A DNA stretch of 64,000 nucleotides from Chitinibacter fontanus (GCF_013423785.1 NZ_CP058952.1:1302001-1366000), one strand, 5' to 3'; numbered from the stretch's first letter, positions 10,634 to 22,080 are shown. Notes: generated by a model not told the origin, from the letters alone. Program-made: numbers and translations.

Positions 10634-11362
10634 TTAAAAGTCGCCGTATTTAGCCTGTAGGAATCCAGCGATAACGGGGGCAACCGTTTCAGTGCGGAAA
10701 ATTCTTGGCCCCAAAATTAGCGAGGTATAGCCACTAGCAATAGCCAGTGAGTCTTCTTCAGCAGAATACCCCCCTTCTGGGCCTACCAATACCGTGACAG
10801 ATTGGGCTCGCGCGGGTAAAGCCGAATGATGCACGGCCCCCGTTGGGCACATTAGCAATTTGAGCTCACTATCGTTGCTGGCCGCCAAAAATTGCGCAAA
10901 AGTCACAATCGGACGAATCTGCATTAGCTGCGTACGACCACACTGTTCAGCCGCACTAGCTGCAATACCTTGCCAATGTGCCAGCCGCTTTTCTGCCCGC
11001 TCACCGCTATAACGCTGCTGACAGTATTGCGAAATCACTGGCTGAAACACCGTTACCCCCAGCTCTGCCGCTTTTTGCACGGTGTAATCCATGCGATCCG
11101 ACGCCGAAACCGCTTGAACTAAGGTCAATTGCAAGGTGGACTCACGATCGACTCGGGCAAATGCAGTCAGCTCAACAGTCACGGTTTTTTTACCCATACT
11201 GCTAATTCTGGCCTGATATTCGCCGCCCTGCCCGTTGAAAACAGTAATGACCTCCTCAGGCTGCATTCTCACTACCTGCACGTGCCTTGCAACGGCTTCA
11301 GGCAAGTCAAATTGCGCCCCCAGCACAAGAGGCTGATCCACATAAAAACGAGGCAATGCCAT
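10634..11362 (-). CDS. rsmE: 16S rRNA (uracil1498-N3)-methyltransferase RsmE
   Basis: A 242-residue SPOUT-class methyltransferase with an N-terminal PUA-like domain beginning MALPRFYVDQPL. The C-terminal SAM-binding knot contains VLVGPEGGYSAEE and LGPRIFRTETV, the diagnostic motifs for RsmE. It methylates U1498 in the 30S decoding region. The start is the ATG at 11360-11362, four bases after the stop of the small membrane protein gene. An upstream in-frame ATG would overlap that gene and lacks family similarity. Confidence 0.93.
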   Translation of the reverse strand: MALPRFYVDQPLVLGAQFDLPEAVARHVQVVRMQPEEVITVFNGQGGEYQARISSMGKKTVTVELTAFARVDRESTLQLTLVQAVSASDRMDYTVQKAAELGVTVFQPVISQYCQQRYSGERAEKRLAHWQGIAASAAEQCGRTQLMQIRPIVTFAQFLAASNDSELKLLMCPTGAVHHSALPARAQSVTVLVGPEGGYSAEEDSLAIASGYTSLILGPRIFRTETVAPVIAGFLQAKYGDF

Positions 11363-11366
11363 GCTC

Positions 11367-11552
11367 TTAACCCAAGGTAAGTCGCTCGATAAATAGGCCG
11401 ATGCCAAACATCACGCCAATTCCAAGCAAAGAAAACAGAACGACCCGAATATTACGCAACCAGCGGGGATCGCGTTCACGGGCGTAGCGGAAACCTGCAT
11501 ATACAATCAGTAGCAGTGCCAAAATCGCCAAGCCGCGCAATAAGGCAAACAT
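11367..11552 (-). CDS. Small two-helix inner-membrane protein
   Basis: A 61-residue protein not assigned to a named family. It has two hydrophobic segments, about residues 3-20 (LLRGLAILALLLIVYAGF) and 38-57, separated by a basic, Arg-rich loop (RYARERDPRWLRNIR). The topology is hairpin-like with positive charges probably cytoplasmic. It lies between lpxC (4 bp away) and rsmE (4 bp away) in the same direction, so it is almost certainly translated with them. Its function is unknown. Confidence 0.75.
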   Translation of the reverse strand: MFALLRGLAILALLLIVYAGFRYARERDPRWLRNIRVVLFSLLGIGVMFGIGLFIERLTLG

Positions 11553-11556
11553 GGCA

Positions 11557-12477
11557 CTAGATGCTCAATGGAGGCAGATCATGAAATGATGATGGCACAT
11601 GCGCATCATCATCAAAGGTGACTAATTCGTAGCTATCACGGTCAGCTAACAATGCGCGTAGCAATTTATTATTCATCGCATGACCTGATTTATAGCCTGA
11701 AAACGCAGCAATCAGCGGATATCCCAGAATATACAGATCACCAATGGCATCTAGAATTTTGTGGCGAACAAATTCGTCTTCAAAACGCAAACCACCATCA
11801 TTGAGTACGCGAAACTCATCAATGACCACTGCATTATCCATATTTCCGCCACGGGCTAAGCCATTGGCACGCAGATATTCAACTTCATGAATAAAACCAA
11901 ACGTGCGCGCACGGGCAATTTCGCTCACGTAATTGCTTTCGGCAAAATCAATTTCAATGGTTTGTGCTGATTTTTTAAAGGCAGGGTGCTGAAAATCAAT
12001 CGTCAGTGCGACTTTGTAGCCATCGTGTGGCTCGAACTTCACCCACTTATCACCATCGTGAACTTCAATCGGTTTAAGAACACGAACAAATTGTTTGGGT
12101 TTATTAAGCTCGCGGATACCGGCGCTTTGTAGCAAATAGATAAACGGTGCAGCAGAACCATCCATAATCGGCATTTCGGGCGCATCAACATCAACAATTA
12201 CATTGTCGATACCGAGCCCCGCAAAGGCCGACATCAGATGCTCAATGGTGCCGACACGCACGCCGTCTTGGACGAGCGTCGAGGAGAGTCGCGTGTCGTT
12301 CACCAAATCAGGGCCGACCTTGAAAGGCTTTGACTCGGGCAAATCAGAGCGTTGAAACACAATCCCATGGTCGGCTGCAGCGGGGCGTAAAGTGAGAGTC
12401 ACTTTTTCACCCGAATGCAAACCAACGCCAGTCGCACGGATTGTGCTTTTCAAGGTACGTTGTAAAAACATGGCCAT
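11557..12477 (-). CDS. lpxC: UDP-3-O-acyl-N-acetylglucosamine deacetylase LpxC
   Basis: A 306-residue zinc amidase catalysing the committed step of lipid A synthesis. The zinc-site motifs are TIEHLMSAF (His near residue 79) and [12 protein letters not shown] (His and Asp near 238-242). The start motif [15 protein letters not shown] is canonical. Its position directly after ftsZ at the end of the dcw cluster is conserved in many beta- and gammaproteobacteria. The gap to the ftsZ stop is 108 bp and shows no strong terminator, so read-through from the dcw operon is plausible. Confidence 0.97.
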   Translation of the reverse strand: MAMFLQRTLKSTIRATGVGLHSGEKVTLTLRPAAADHGIVFQRSDLPESKPFKVGPDLVNDTRLSSTLVQDGVRVGTIEHLMSAFAGLGIDNVIVDVDAPEMPIMDGSAAPFIYLLQSAGIRELNKPKQFVRVLKPIEVHDGDKWVKFEPHDGYKVALTIDFQHPAFKKSAQTIEIDFAESNYVSEIARARTFGFIHEVEYLRANGLARGGNMDNAVVIDEFRVLNDGGLRFEDEFVRHKILDAIGDLYILGYPLIAAFSGYKSGHAMNNKLLRALLADRDSYELVTFDDDAHVPSSFHDLPPLSI

Positions 12478-12585
12478 TTCTGCCTTATCACAGCTTTAAT
12501 TGCACTAATTCTACCAGCCTCGGGTCTTGCGCTGGATGAATCATTACAATCAAGCCCATAGGCACCGTTTATTCAAGCAGCAAAA

Positions 12586-13760
12586 TTAATCAGCTTGGCG
12601 GCGCAAAAAGGCAGGAATATCCATATCAATATTCGACATCGCTGGACGAGCCGATGTCGCTTCCGGAGCTGGGTTACGACGGTTGTTACGCCAGATTGCT
12701 GGGGTATCGTAGGCATCGTCGTAAGCAGCGTTGTCAGTACCCGTTTTCAGAGTTTGGCTGCTCACAACTGACAGCTGTGGTTTATTCATGTCTTTACCAC
12801 CGCCCAAACCAGTAGCAACCAAAGTAACGCGGATTTCGTCTTCAGCCAACTCTGGATCGTAAACAACACCGTGTTTAACCAAAGCGCCTTCAGCTACGTG
12901 CGCTTCAATGATTTCCAAGGCTTGGCGGGTTTCTGATTTTTTCAGTTTGCCGGGGGCAGTAGAGAAGTTCACCAGCACGCCACGCGCACCTTTAAAGCTA
13001 ATATTGTCGAGCAGAGGGCAACGAATTGCTTCTTCAGTAGCGCGGATTGCACGATCTGGACCAGCCGCATTAGCAGAGCCCATCATGGCCATACCCATTT
13101 CACGCATTACAGTGCGCACGTCCGCAAAGTCAACGTTAATCAAGCCTGGATAGTGGATGATTTCAACGATAGAACCAACCGCATTGCGCAGAACATCATC
13201 AGCAGCGCGGAATGCTTCGTCGATAGTCACATCGTCACCCAGCACTTCTTCAAGTTTCTGATTTGAAACCACGATCAATGAATCAACATAACGGGACAAT
13301 TCATCAATACCGGCTTGCGCCACTTTTTGGCGGCCACCTTCATCCAGACCGGGTTTGGTTACCACGCCGACGGTCAAAATGCCTTTTTCTCGGGCAACTT
13401 GCGCAATCACGGGAGCCGCGCCAGTACCTGTACCACCGCCCATACCGGCAGTGATAAATAATAAATCTGCACCTGAAATTAATTCAGCGATATGTTCGCG
13501 ATCTTCTTCTGCTGCTTGGCGGCCAATATCAGGATTACAACCCGCACCAAAGCCTTTAGTTAATTCAGCGCCCAACTGAACTACATTATCCGCTTTTGAT
13601 AATTTCAATACCTGTGCATCAGTATTGGAAGAAATAAAATCAACACCTTGCATGTGGTGTTCGATCATATTATTAATTGCATTGCAACCTGCCCCCCCAC
13701 GCCAATTACTTTGATATTTACGTGATGGGATACTTCTGGAACTTCAATTGTTAATGCCAT
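12586..13760 (-). CDS. ftsZ: Cell division GTPase FtsZ, reading frame interrupted by an apparent 1-base deletion
   Basis: FtsZ polymerises into the Z-ring that directs septation. From 13668 downstream the frame is intact, with the tubulin signature GMGGGTGTGAAPVIAQ and the C-terminal FtsA/ZipA-binding peptide DIPAFLRRQAD. The true N-terminus (MALTIEVPEVSHHVNIKVIG) begins at the ATG at 13758-13760. It runs into a G7 tract on the coding strand (C7 at 13692-13698), just inside the first nucleotide-binding glycine loop. Eight Gs would restore GVGGAGCNAINNMIEHH and join the two parts into about 391 residues. Because ftsZ is normally essential, a sequencing or assembly error in the homopolymer is the simplest explanation; a real mutation is less likely. 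Confidence 0.9.
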
Positions 13761-13804
13761 GGTTCTCTCTCCTGTTACCCGATTTTACCGCTTACCCGAA
13801 AATT

Positions 13805-15037
13805 TCAAAAGTTATTTTGAAACCAAGACTTCATTCGCCCAAAAATGTCTCCAATTGAGCCATCTTTACCCCGTTGCCCAGGGATTTTTTGCATTTGTTG
13901 TCGCGCGACCAACAGCAAACCCACTGCAGTTGAATAGCGAGGGTTTTTAACTACCTCTGCTAATCCACCCACATAGCGTGGTAAACCTAATCGAACTGGC
14001 ATATGAAATATTTCCTCAGCCAATTCAGTCATTCCCGGCATTAATGAAGCACCGCCAGTAATAACAATCCCGCTTGATAATCTGTCTTCCAAATTAACGC
14101 GGCGTAATTCTGCTTGCACAAAGCTATATAATTCTTCAACACGTGGCTCAATCACTTCGGCCAAAGTATGGCGTGACATTTGACGCGCACCGCGTTCCCC
14201 AACCCCGGGCACTTCAATCATGGTTTGTGGATCAGTCATATGGCGTAAAGCCACACCGTGTTGGATTTTAATATTCTCGGCTTCACCGGTTGGCGTGCGC
14301 AAAGCCATCGCAATATCATTAGTAATTTGATCGCCAGCAATTGGAATTACTGCGGTATGGCGAATTGCACCATTAATAAATACCGCCATATCAGTAGTGC
14401 CACCGCCAATATCAACCAAACAAACACCCAAATCGCGTTCGTCATCAGTCAATACAGCATGGGCGCTTGCCAATGGCTGCAATACCACCTCGGCAATTTC
14501 TAAGCCACAACGGCGCACGCATTTCGTAATGTTCTGCACCGCAGAAACAGCACCAGATACGATATGCACTCGCACCTCAAGACGCACGCCTGACATGCCC
14601 AATGGCTCTTTAACATCTTCCTGACCATCGATCACATATTCTTGCGACAAAATATGCAAAACCTGATGATCGGCGGGAATGTTCACAGCGCTGGCGGTTT
14701 CAATAACGCGATCAATATCAGCTTGAGTCACTTCTTTATCTTTAATTGCGACCATGCCGTGTGAATTCAGGCTTTTAATGTGGCTGCCGGCAATACCGGT
14801 ATAAACCTCGCTAATTTTGCAATCAGCCATTAATTCAGCTTCGCCTAATGCAGCTTGAATTGCACCCACAGTTTTTTCGATATCAACGACGACACCGCGC
14901 TTTAAGCCTTTCGATGATGCTGAGCCCATGCCGACGACATTGAGCGAGCCATCTTCGGTCACGTCAGCAACCACCGCAACGACTTTTGACGTTCCGATAT
15001 CTAGCCCAACGATGAGATTTTTTGCGTCCCTAGTCAC
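13805..15037 (-). CDS. ftsA: Cell division protein FtsA
   Basis: A 410-residue actin-like ATPase that tethers FtsZ to the membrane and recruits later division proteins. Visible features are the phosphate-1 loop LIVGLDIGTSKVVAVV and the phosphate-2/adenosine motifs (LVDIGGGTTDMAVF, ITGGASLMPGM). A short C-terminal amphipathic segment rich in Phe and Trp (IFGRMKSWFQNNF) would bind the membrane. It sits between ftsQ (90 bp upstream) and ftsZ (44 bp downstream) in the conserved order. Confidence 0.97.
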   Translation of the reverse strand: MTRDAKNLIVGLDIGTSKVVAVVADVTEDGSLNVVGMGSASSKGLKRGVVVDIEKTVGAIQAALGEAELMADCKISEVYTGIAGSHIKSLNSHGMVAIKDKEVTQADIDRVIETASAVNIPADHQVLHILSQEYVIDGQEDVKEPLGMSGVRLEVRVHIVSGAVSAVQNITKCVRRCGLEIAEVVLQPLASAHAVLTDDERDLGVCLVDIGGGTTDMAVFINGAIRHTAVIPIAGDQITNDIAMALRTPTGEAENIKIQHGVALRHMTDPQTMIEVPGVGERGARQMSRHTLAEVIEPRVEELYSFVQAELRRVNLEDRLSSGIVITGGASLMPGMTELAEEIFHMPVRLGLPRYVGGLAEVVKNPRYSTAVGLLLVARQQMQKIPGQRGKDGSIGDIFGRMKSWFQNNF

Positions 15038-15127
15038 TGACAGCCTCTTTACTAATCTTAAGAATTAACTTTAAAAAAATACGCCAACTTAATATTTTAT
15101 ATTGCTTAATTTATCCGAAAGCATAAA

Positions 15128-15904
15128 TCATGCCGAAGCCTTGACCGCTTTTGGTTTTACGACAATCGGTTTGCCATTCGCATCCAATTTAGGTGGCGCG
15201 GCTGGTTTGTAATCCGGCAGGCGCACCGCAAATCCATTTGGATAGCGCAAATCAATATATTCAAATGGCTGCTGCAACAAGGCCAGTGAATTGGGGTAGG
15301 CTTTCACAAAACGCTCAACCCGTTCGATCGGCTCATCACGTCCCACTTCAACAATTAAGTTTTTATCCAATTCAAAACGCCAAGCGCGACGATCGGATAG
15401 CCATAACTGTGTTGGTTTACGATCTAATGGCTTCAATAACTCTTTTAAGCGCAATAAACCTTCGACCATGACCCGCTCAGTTCCTTCCGGGCCTTCTAAT
15501 ATGGGCAATGATTCATTGCTGGCAGCATCAAATTGCTCACCATATTGATTCAATAAAGCGCTTGAGCCCCAGCGGGCAATTGCACGATGTTCTTCAATAT
15601 TCACTTCCAGGCGATCTGGCCACCGACGACGAACTTCTACGCGGCGCACCCATGGTAATTTTTCAAAATCTTGTCGGGCTTTATTCAAATCCAGCGTAAA
15701 AAAAGTACCTTTCAGTTCATTTTTAATCACATACTGCAATTGCTCACGGGTGATATGGGTTAATTCACCATCTACTTTGATACGTTTCACCGGAAATAAT
15801 GGTGAATGTACCGCCAGAAACAAAAGGGAATAAAACAGCAATAGCATGGCTAAGCCAGTCAATAGATTGGCTATCCACATTAATAATTGCGGTTTATCCC
15901 ACAT
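15128..15904 (-). CDS. ftsQ: Cell division protein FtsQ
   Basis: A 258-residue bitopic membrane protein. It has a short cytoplasmic N-terminus, one transmembrane helix (about residues 12-33, LLTGLAMLLLFYSLLFLAV), then a POTRA domain (VKRIKVDGELTHITREQL...) and the FtsQ/DivIB domain. It recruits FtsL/FtsB to the septum. Its C-terminus is Lys/Pro/Ala-rich. It lies 4 bp after the ddlB stop. Confidence 0.94.
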   Translation of the reverse strand: MWDKPQLLMWIANLLTGLAMLLLFYSLLFLAVHSPLFPVKRIKVDGELTHITREQLQYVIKNELKGTFFTLDLNKARQDFEKLPWVRRVEVRRRWPDRLEVNIEEHRAIARWGSSALLNQYGEQFDAASNESLPILEGPEGTERVMVEGLLRLKELLKPLDRKPTQLWLSDRRAWRFELDKNLIVEVGRDEPIERVERFVKAYPNSLALLQQPFEYIDLRYPNGFAVRLPDYKPAAPPKLDANGKPIVVKPKAVKASA

Positions 15905-15908
15905 GCTG

Positions 15909-16826
15909 TTATTGCGCCTTATTGAGCGTAGCGGCCAAAATTTTGACCACTAAGTCTTCATATGACAAACCAGACTCACGAGCAGCCATTGGAAATAGGC
16001 TGTGGCTTGTCATGCCTGGCGCGGTATTGGCTTCCAATAAATAAATCGTGCCGTCATCATCAGTCAAAAAATCAATCCGAGCCCAACCACTCGCCCCTAG
16101 TACTCGGTAGGCTTTTTCCGACAACGACCGAGCCAGCGCTTCATGCGCATCACTCCAACCAGCTGGGCAGCGATATTCTGTGTCATCCCGGAAGTATTTC
16201 GCTTCGTAATCATAAAATTCAGTTTGGGGAATAATCCGTACACTCGGCAATGCTTTGCCATCCAGCACCGCACACGTGAACTCGCCGCCGCCAATATTGC
16301 GCTCGGCCAACACGACCGAATCATGGCGTGATACCTCAGTCCAAGCGGCCTCAACCTCAGTCAGAGATTTCAACTTCACTACCCCAACACTTGACCCTTC
16401 GCTGGCAGGCTTCACAAACAATGGCAAACCAAGTTCTTCCGCCGCTAGCGTCAACTCCGCTGCGCTATCAATAATTCGGTACTCAGGTACTGGCAAACCA
16501 GCGGCTTCCCACAGTAATTTGGTCCGCCATTTATCCATCGCGATCGCCGAGGCCATTACGCCGCAGCCGGTGTACGGCAAGCCCATAAACTCCAGCGCCC
16601 CCTGAATCGTGCCATCTTCACCGCCACGGCCGTGCAAGATCAAAAACGCACGATCAAAGCCTTCTTCTTTTAGCGCAATCAATGGTTTTTCTGCCGGATC
16701 AAATGCATGCGCATCAACCCCTTTACTTTGCAGAGCCGCCAAAACGCCGGCACCACTCATTAAGGACACTTCACGCTCAGCAGACGAGCCGCCCATGATG
16801 ACCGCTACTTTTCCAAACTTATTCAT
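15909..16826 (-). CDS. ddlB: D-alanine--D-alanine ligase
   Basis: A 305-residue ATP-grasp enzyme making D-Ala-D-Ala for the peptidoglycan pentapeptide. Motifs seen are [17 protein letters not shown] at the N-terminus, [14 protein letters not shown] in the ATP-grasp core, and [15 protein letters not shown] in the active site. The start overlaps the murC stop by 4 bp (16823-16826) and ftsQ follows after 4 bp, the standard murC-ddl-ftsQ order. Confidence 0.96.
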   Translation of the reverse strand: MNKFGKVAVIMGGSSAEREVSLMSGAGVLAALQSKGVDAHAFDPAEKPLIALKEEGFDRAFLILHGRGGEDGTIQGALEFMGLPYTGCGVMASAIAMDKWRTKLLWEAAGLPVPEYRIIDSAAELTLAAEELGLPLFVKPASEGSSVGVVKLKSLTEVEAAWTEVSRHDSVVLAERNIGGGEFTCAVLDGKALPSVRIIPQTEFYDYEAKYFRDDTEYRCPAGWSDAHEALARSLSEKAYRVLGASGWARIDFLTDDDGTIYLLEANTAPGMTSHSLFPMAARESGLSYEDLVVKILAATLNKAQ

Positions 16827-18217
16827 ACTTTTAGGCTCGCAATTTGTTTTGGCACATTACCGATCGAGCCTGCACCCATCGTTACAATCACATCACCTGC
16901 CTGCGCTGCGGCAAGAATTGCCGTTGACATATCGGCAATATTTTCCACAAAGATGGGCTCTACTTTGCCAGCCACGCGCACCGCCCGCACCAAGGCACGG
17001 CCATCTGCGGCCACAATCGGAGTCTCCCCAGCGGCGTACACTTCACCGAGCAACAGACCATCCACAGTGCTAAGCACTTTGACAAAATCTTCAAAGCAAT
17101 CCCGCGTACGGGTATAGCGATGCGGCTGGAAAGCCAACATCAAGCGACGGCCAGGGAAAGCGCCGCGCGCCGCAGCCAAAGTCGCAGCCATTTCCACAGG
17201 GTGGTGACCATAGTCATCAACCAAGGTGATTGAGCCGCCGGCGGGTAATGCCACCTCGCCATAACGCTGAAAGCGTCGGCCTACACCTTCAAATTGTTCC
17301 AGCGCAGCAACAATTGCAGCTTCATCTGCACCAACTTCAATCCCAATCGCAATCGCCGCCAGTGCATTCAATACATTGTGCATACCCGGCATATTTAACG
17401 TCACAGCCAAACGACGCGTTTCACCATTTTTCCAAACTGCATCAAACTTCATTTGCCCATGAGCGGCCACGATATTCTCCGCGCGCAACATGGCATCTTC
17501 CGACACGCCATAGGTGGTAATCGGGCTGGTTACCTTGGGCAAAATTGAGCGCACGTGCGGATCATCGATACACAAAATCGCGCGACCATAAAATGGCAAG
17601 TGATGGAGAAAATCAATAAACGCCTGCTTCAACTTCTCGAAATCATGACCATAAGTATCCATATGATCAGCATCGATATTGGTGACCACCGAAATCACCG
17701 GCGAAAGCAATAAAAAGGAAGCATCGCTTTCATCGGCTTCTGCCACCAGAAAGTCACCGTGCCCTAGGCGGGCATTCGAGCCCGCGGCATGTAGCTTGCC
17801 ACCGATCACAAATGTTGGGTCAAGGCCAGCCGCTTCGAGCACACTGGCGCTCAAGCTAGTGGTCGTCGTTTTACCGTGGGTACCGGCAATCGCAATCCCT
17901 TGCTTTAAACGCATCAGCTCAGCCAGCATCATTGCCCGTGGCACCACCGGAATTTGCCGCGCGCGCGCTTCGACTACTTCTGGGTTATCGTCTTTAACCG
18001 CGCTAGAGATCACCACCACGTCGGCATTAGCAACAAATTCTGCGGCATGGCCTTGATGCACCTCGGCGCCAGCCGCAGTCAGCCGCTGGGTGGTGGCATT
18101 AGAACCCAAATCGGAGCCGCTCACCTCAAACCCAAGGTTAAGCAGCACCTCAGCGATGCCACTCATACCGACACCGCCGATACCGACGAAATGAATGCGT
18201 TTAACTTTATGCTTCAT
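16823..18217 (-). CDS. murC: UDP-N-acetylmuramate--L-alanine ligase MurC
   Basis: A Mur-ligase family protein of 464 residues from the chosen ATG at 18217 ([20 protein letters not shown]). It adds L-Ala to UDP-MurNAc. The ATP loop is [12 protein letters not shown]; the central DESDASFL and C-terminal [11 protein letters not shown] motifs are MurC-specific. A longer in-frame start exists upstream but adds residues not found in the family. No murB lies between murC and ddlB. Confidence 0.96.
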   Translation of the reverse strand: MKHKVKRIHFVGIGGVGMSGIAEVLLNLGFEVSGSDLGSNATTQRLTAAGAEVHQGHAAEFVANADVVVISSAVKDDNPEVVEARARQIPVVPRAMMLAELMRLKQGIAIAGTHGKTTTTSLSASVLEAAGLDPTFVIGGKLHAAGSNARLGHGDFLVAEADESDASFLLLSPVISVVTNIDADHMDTYGHDFEKLKQAFIDFLHHLPFYGRAILCIDDPHVRSILPKVTSPITTYGVSEDAMLRAENIVAAHGQMKFDAVWKNGETRRLAVTLNMPGMHNVLNALAAIAIGIEVGADEAAIVAALEQFEGVGRRFQRYGEVALPAGGSITLVDDYGHHPVEMAATLAAARGAFPGRRLMLAFQPHRYTRTRDCFEDFVKVLSTVDGLLLGEVYAAGETPIVAADGRALVRAVRVAGKVEPIFVENIADMSTAILAAAQAGDVIVTMGAGSIGNVPKQIASLKV

Positions 18218-18282
18218 ATCCACTAAGGGTATAAGACCAGAGAGCACATATTATATACTCTACAAGTCATTACCCTATACTC

Positions 18283-19470
18283 CTATCCCGCTAATTCTTC
18301 AATTACAGCAACAACTTGCGCTGTTGCATCCGGTTTGGCCAATCGTTTGGCGTTGCCTGCTAATTCAAGGCATTGCTCTCGACTCATACGCTGCAACAAA
18401 TCAGCCAACGCTTCGGCGCTAATCTGTGTTTGCGGCAATAAAATGCCTGCATTTTGCTCGCTCAAATACTGCGCATTACCAGTTTGATGATCATCCACTG
18501 CATGCGGAAAAGGCACCAAAATCGCCGCCACACCGATACAGGCCAACTCAGCCACAGTGAGCGCACCTGCTCGGCACAGCACGACATCCGCATCGGCGTA
18601 GGCTTGGGCCATATCATTGATAAAGGCAACGCATTCGGCCTCTACCCCTGCTGCAGCGTAATTGGCACGCAATGCTTCGATGTGTTTCTCACCAGCCTGA
18701 TGCACCACCTGTGGACGAGCCTGTGGCGCAATCAAGGCCAACGCCTTAGGCACTTGCTCATTAAAAACCTGCGCCCCCAAGCTGCCACCCACGACTAAAA
18801 TCTTCAATACACCCTCACGCCCAGCAAAACGAACTTCGGGTGATGCCACGGCACGTAATTCATCCCGCACAGGGTTTCCCACACAATTGGCGGGCGCAAG
18901 CTGCGGAAATGCCGCTGGAAATGCAAATAGCACCCGATTGGCCAATTTCGACAAGGCTTTGTTGGTTAAACCCGCCACTGAGTTCTGCTCGTGAATCACC
19001 AAAGGCAACCAGCACAAGCGCATCGCCAAGCCACCTGGAAAACCGGTAAAACCACCAAAGCCAATCGCCACATCTGGACGGCGGCGAAAAATCAAATTCA
19101 GCGCAGCCAGCAGCGCTTTGAGCTGCACCCATGGCTGCGATAGTTTTTTCAGTAAGCCTTTACCACGCACGCCAGTAATATCTAATGTCACCAAATCAAT
19201 GCCATGCTGTGGCACCACGCGGGTTTCCATCGCACCTTTAGCGCCTAGCCATACAACGTCCCAACCTTTGACACGCATTGCATTAGCCACCGCCAGCGCA
19301 GGGAAAATATGCCCACCTGTACCACCAGCCATCACCAGCAAAGTTCTGGAGGCCACTGGGCGCTGCGTCGTCGGCGAATTGCTAGTTTCCACACATTGGC
19401 GACGGAGACGACTTTGCCAGCCACCCCAAAAGATAAGAGCAATTACAGCCACCAAAATCCAGGTACTCAT
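18283..19470 (-). CDS. murG: Lipid II glycosyltransferase MurG with N-terminal membrane-anchor extension
   Basis: MurG transfers GlcNAc from UDP-GlcNAc to lipid I, making lipid II. The conserved body starts at [20 protein letters not shown]. The donor-site segments VHQAGEKH and [12 protein letters not shown] are present. As read from the ATG at 19470, the protein has 395 residues. It carries about 43 extra N-terminal residues including a hydrophobic helix ([15 protein letters not shown]) followed by basic residues. This ATG overlaps the ftsW stop in ATGA form and has a G-rich ribosome-binding sequence, favouring it. An internal GTG before ASRTLLV would give a conventional MurG. Confidence 0.92.
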   Translation of the reverse strand: MSTWILVAVIALIFWGGWQSRLRRQCVETSNSPTTQRPVASRTLLVMAGGTGGHIFPALAVANAMRVKGWDVVWLGAKGAMETRVVPQHGIDLVTLDITGVRGKGLLKKLSQPWVQLKALLAALNLIFRRRPDVAIGFGGFTGFPGGLAMRLCWLPLVIHEQNSVAGLTNKALSKLANRVLFAFPAAFPQLAPANCVGNPVRDELRAVASPEVRFAGREGVLKILVVGGSLGAQVFNEQVPKALALIAPQARPQVVHQAGEKHIEALRANYAAAGVEAECVAFINDMAQAYADADVVLCRAGALTVAELACIGVAAILVPFPHAVDDHQTGNAQYLSEQNAGILLPQTQISAEALADLLQRMSREQCLELAGNAKRLAKPDATAQVVAVIEELAG

Positions 19471-20654
19471 ACGCGATACCCCCGGATCAACTGACGATTT
19501 TCGTAGTCAATTCGCATCAACAAGCCAATCGCAATTAGATTCGCCACAATGCCCGAACCCCCAAATGAAAGGAGCGGCAGAGTTAAACCTTTCGTGGGCA
19601 TCAAGCCCATATTCACGCCCATATTGATGAACGATTGAAAGCCAATCCAAATACCAATTCCCTGCGCGACCAAGGCATGCCAATGCCGTTCCAGTTTGGT
19701 AGCCTGCACCCCAATCGCAAATGCACGGAAAACAAAAAACATAAACAGGCTAATCACAATGGCGATTCCGACAAAGCCAAACTCTTCGGCAATAATCGCC
19801 ATCAAAAAGTCGGTGTGCGCTTCTGGCAGGTAGGACAATTTTTCCACACTGCCACCCAAACCTACGCCGTGCCATTCACCACGACCAAAAGCGATCAGCG
19901 AGTGGCTAAGCTGATAACCCTTACCGTACGGGTCTTGCCATGGGTCCAAAAAGCCCAATACTCGTGCGCGGCGATAGGGGCTCGAGGCAATCAAACCGAC
20001 GAAGGCCACGGCCAGAAAGACGATCAGTCCCAAAAACAAACGCCAGTTAAAGCCGCCCAAAAACAGCGCGCCCATCGCAATGGCGGTAATCACAGTGAAG
20101 GCACCAAAATCCGGCTCCAACAGCAGTAAAGCCCCCACCACGGCCATCACCAAAGCCATAGGGAACAGCACTTTGCTGATACTTTCGCCTAATTTTGCCC
20201 CCATGCTATTGGCTTTACGTACCGTGTAATCTGCGGCGTACAACACAACAAAAAACTTCATTAGCTCAGAGGGCTGCAAATTAATCACAAATAAACTCAG
20301 CCAACGCTTACTACCGTTTACTTCACGGCCAATACCTGGTAACAACACCAAGAGCAGCAGCACCGTACCGGCAATGAATAATGAAGGCGCCCAATGCCGC
20401 CATTTTTCAGTAGAAATATTAAAGGTGCCAATTGCCGCAATAATACCAACCACCAAAAAAATGGCATGGCGCTGCAAGAAATAATGCGAGCGAAAACCGG
20501 TGTCTTTATCCACCTCGGCCATGGCAATTGACGCCGAATACACCATAACCAAGCCAATCGACAGCAGCAAAGTGACACACCAGAACAGCGCCTGATCGTA
20601 GCTGCTCATGGTGGGCTTCATGCGGCGCATGGCTTGATAAAAAATCTGGCGCAT
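19467..20654 (-). CDS. ftsW: Lipid II-polymerising SEDS protein FtsW
   Basis: A 395-residue SEDS-family membrane protein with about ten transmembrane helices. It acts as the septal peptidoglycan glycosyltransferase with FtsI. Features are [11 protein letters not shown] near the N-terminus and the C-terminal family signature [15 protein letters not shown]. The start is the ATG at 20652-20654, which overlaps the murD stop as TGATG. A longer reading frame upstream lies inside murD and is not used. Confidence 0.95.
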   Translation of the reverse strand: MRQIFYQAMRRMKPTMSSYDQALFWCVTLLLSIGLVMVYSASIAMAEVDKDTGFRSHYFLQRHAIFLVVGIIAAIGTFNISTEKWRHWAPSLFIAGTVLLLLVLLPGIGREVNGSKRWLSLFVINLQPSELMKFFVVLYAADYTVRKANSMGAKLGESISKVLFPMALVMAVVGALLLLEPDFGAFTVITAIAMGALFLGGFNWRLFLGLIVFLAVAFVGLIASSPYRRARVLGFLDPWQDPYGKGYQLSHSLIAFGRGEWHGVGLGGSVEKLSYLPEAHTDFLMAIIAEEFGFVGIAIVISLFMFFVFRAFAIGVQATKLERHWHALVAQGIGIWIGFQSFINMGVNMGLMPTKGLTLPLLSFGGSGIVANLIAIGLLMRIDYENRQLIRGYRV

Positions 20655-22066
20655 CAGTGCTGCTCCAAACCTTGTTCCAACTGATTCACCGCAGCAATAA
20701 ATACCTCTGCGCGATGATGATAATTGCGGAACATATCCAAGCTGGCACATGCAGGCGACAGCAACACCACATCACCTGGCTCGGCAAAATTACTCGCTAC
20801 CGACACCGCCATCTCTAGCGTTGGCAACTGCATCACCGGCAAATAATTGTCATCGTCGTCTGGCAGAAAACTAGACCGCGCTTCGTTCAGCACATCGGCC
20901 AAAGCTGGCCCATCACGCCCGATCAACAAGACCGCGCGACAAATCCGCTCACAGGCCTCAACCAGCGGCGAGAAATCCTGTCCCTTACCGTCACCGCCCG
21001 CGATCAATACTACTGGACGTGTCATCCCTTTAAGCGCAGCCTCGGTCGCTCCGACATTCGTGCCTTTCGAGTCGTCGTAATACGCAACACCGTTTACTTC
21101 GGCTACAAACTCAACGCGATGTGGCAAGCCTTTGAAATTACGCAGTGCCGCCAATAATGGCGCAGTCGGCAGACCTGCTGCTCGGCACAAAGCAATAGAA
21201 GCCAGCGCATTTACAGCATTGTGCAAGCCCGCTACCGGCAACTCGCTGGCTTTGATCAACTCAAAGTCACCACAGCGCAAGCTGAAGTCACCCTCAACTT
21301 CCACCAGACCATACTCATTACCATTACGCGGGGTATCGGCACCAAACCAAACTACATCGCGACCTGGGCGTACCATACCCCGGCAATAGCCATCTTCACG
21401 ATTTAACACTTGCACGCCTAAGCCCGCAAAAATACTGGCCTTGGTCGCTGCGTATTCATTCATACCGGCGTAGCGGTCAAGATGGTCTTCTGACACATTC
21501 AGTACGGTGGCTGCGGCAGGCGTAAGTGAAGTGGTGGTTTCCAATTGAAAACTAGATAGCTCCAACACCCACACATCGGGCCACTGGCCGCGTGCTTCCC
21601 AATCAGCCAAAGCGGCCAACACCGGCACGCCGATATTGCCAGCCATCACCGTACTTTGCCCTGCCACCTCACACATCTGTGCCACCATCGTGGTCACCGT
21701 TGATTTGCCGTTCGAGCCGGTAATTGCAATGACCTTACCTGGTTTGCCTACCAAGGTTTGCGCGAGTAGTTCAACATCACCCACCACGCTAATACCATGC
21801 GCAATGGCCGCCGCAATTTCCGGCGTAGCCAGCGGTACGCCGGGGCTGGTGACTAGTAAATCTGCGTCGGCAAATGTGTCGACATTAAATGCACCTAAGC
21901 GCAATTGAACCTGCGGAAACTCTGCTTGCAGATTGCTCAAATTTGGGGGCGTCAGGCGGCTATCGGCCACTGTGACGCGTGCACCTTTGCCGACCAACCA
22001 GCGCGCAGTGGCCAAACCGGTGTCACCCAAACCTACAACAATGCAATGTTTCGCGTTTAATTCCAC
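20654..22066 (-). CDS. murD: UDP-N-acetylmuramoyl-L-alanine--D-glutamate ligase MurD
   Basis: A 470-residue Mur ligase with an N-terminal Rossmann-like UMAG-binding domain ([16 protein letters not shown]). The ATP loop is [13 protein letters not shown], and the C-terminal domain contains [17 protein letters not shown], which is MurD-typical. It adds D-Glu to UDP-MurNAc-L-Ala. It lies 14 bp after mraY and its stop is fused to the ftsW start. Confidence 0.96.
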   Translation of the reverse strand: MELNAKHCIVVGLGDTGLATARWLVGKGARVTVADSRLTPPNLSNLQAEFPQVQLRLGAFNVDTFADADLLVTSPGVPLATPEIAAAIAHGISVVGDVELLAQTLVGKPGKVIAITGSNGKSTVTTMVAQMCEVAGQSTVMAGNIGVPVLAALADWEARGQWPDVWVLELSSFQLETTTSLTPAAATVLNVSEDHLDRYAGMNEYAATKASIFAGLGVQVLNREDGYCRGMVRPGRDVVWFGADTPRNGNEYGLVEVEGDFSLRCGDFELIKASELPVAGLHNAVNALASIALCRAAGLPTAPLLAALRNFKGLPHRVEFVAEVNGVAYYDDSKGTNVGATEAALKGMTRPVVLIAGGDGKGQDFSPLVEACERICRAVLLIGRDGPALADVLNEARSSFLPDDDDNYLPVMQLPTLEMAVSVASNFAEPGDVVLLSPACASLDMFRNYHHRAEVFIAAVNQLEQGLEQH

Positions 22067-22080
22067 GATCTAGCCTCGAA

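Noticed and set aside
13759..13950. Open frame on the plus strand across the ftsZ-ftsA gap
   Set aside because: It has no family similarity and overlaps the ftsA 3' end; it is a shadow of minus-strand coding.
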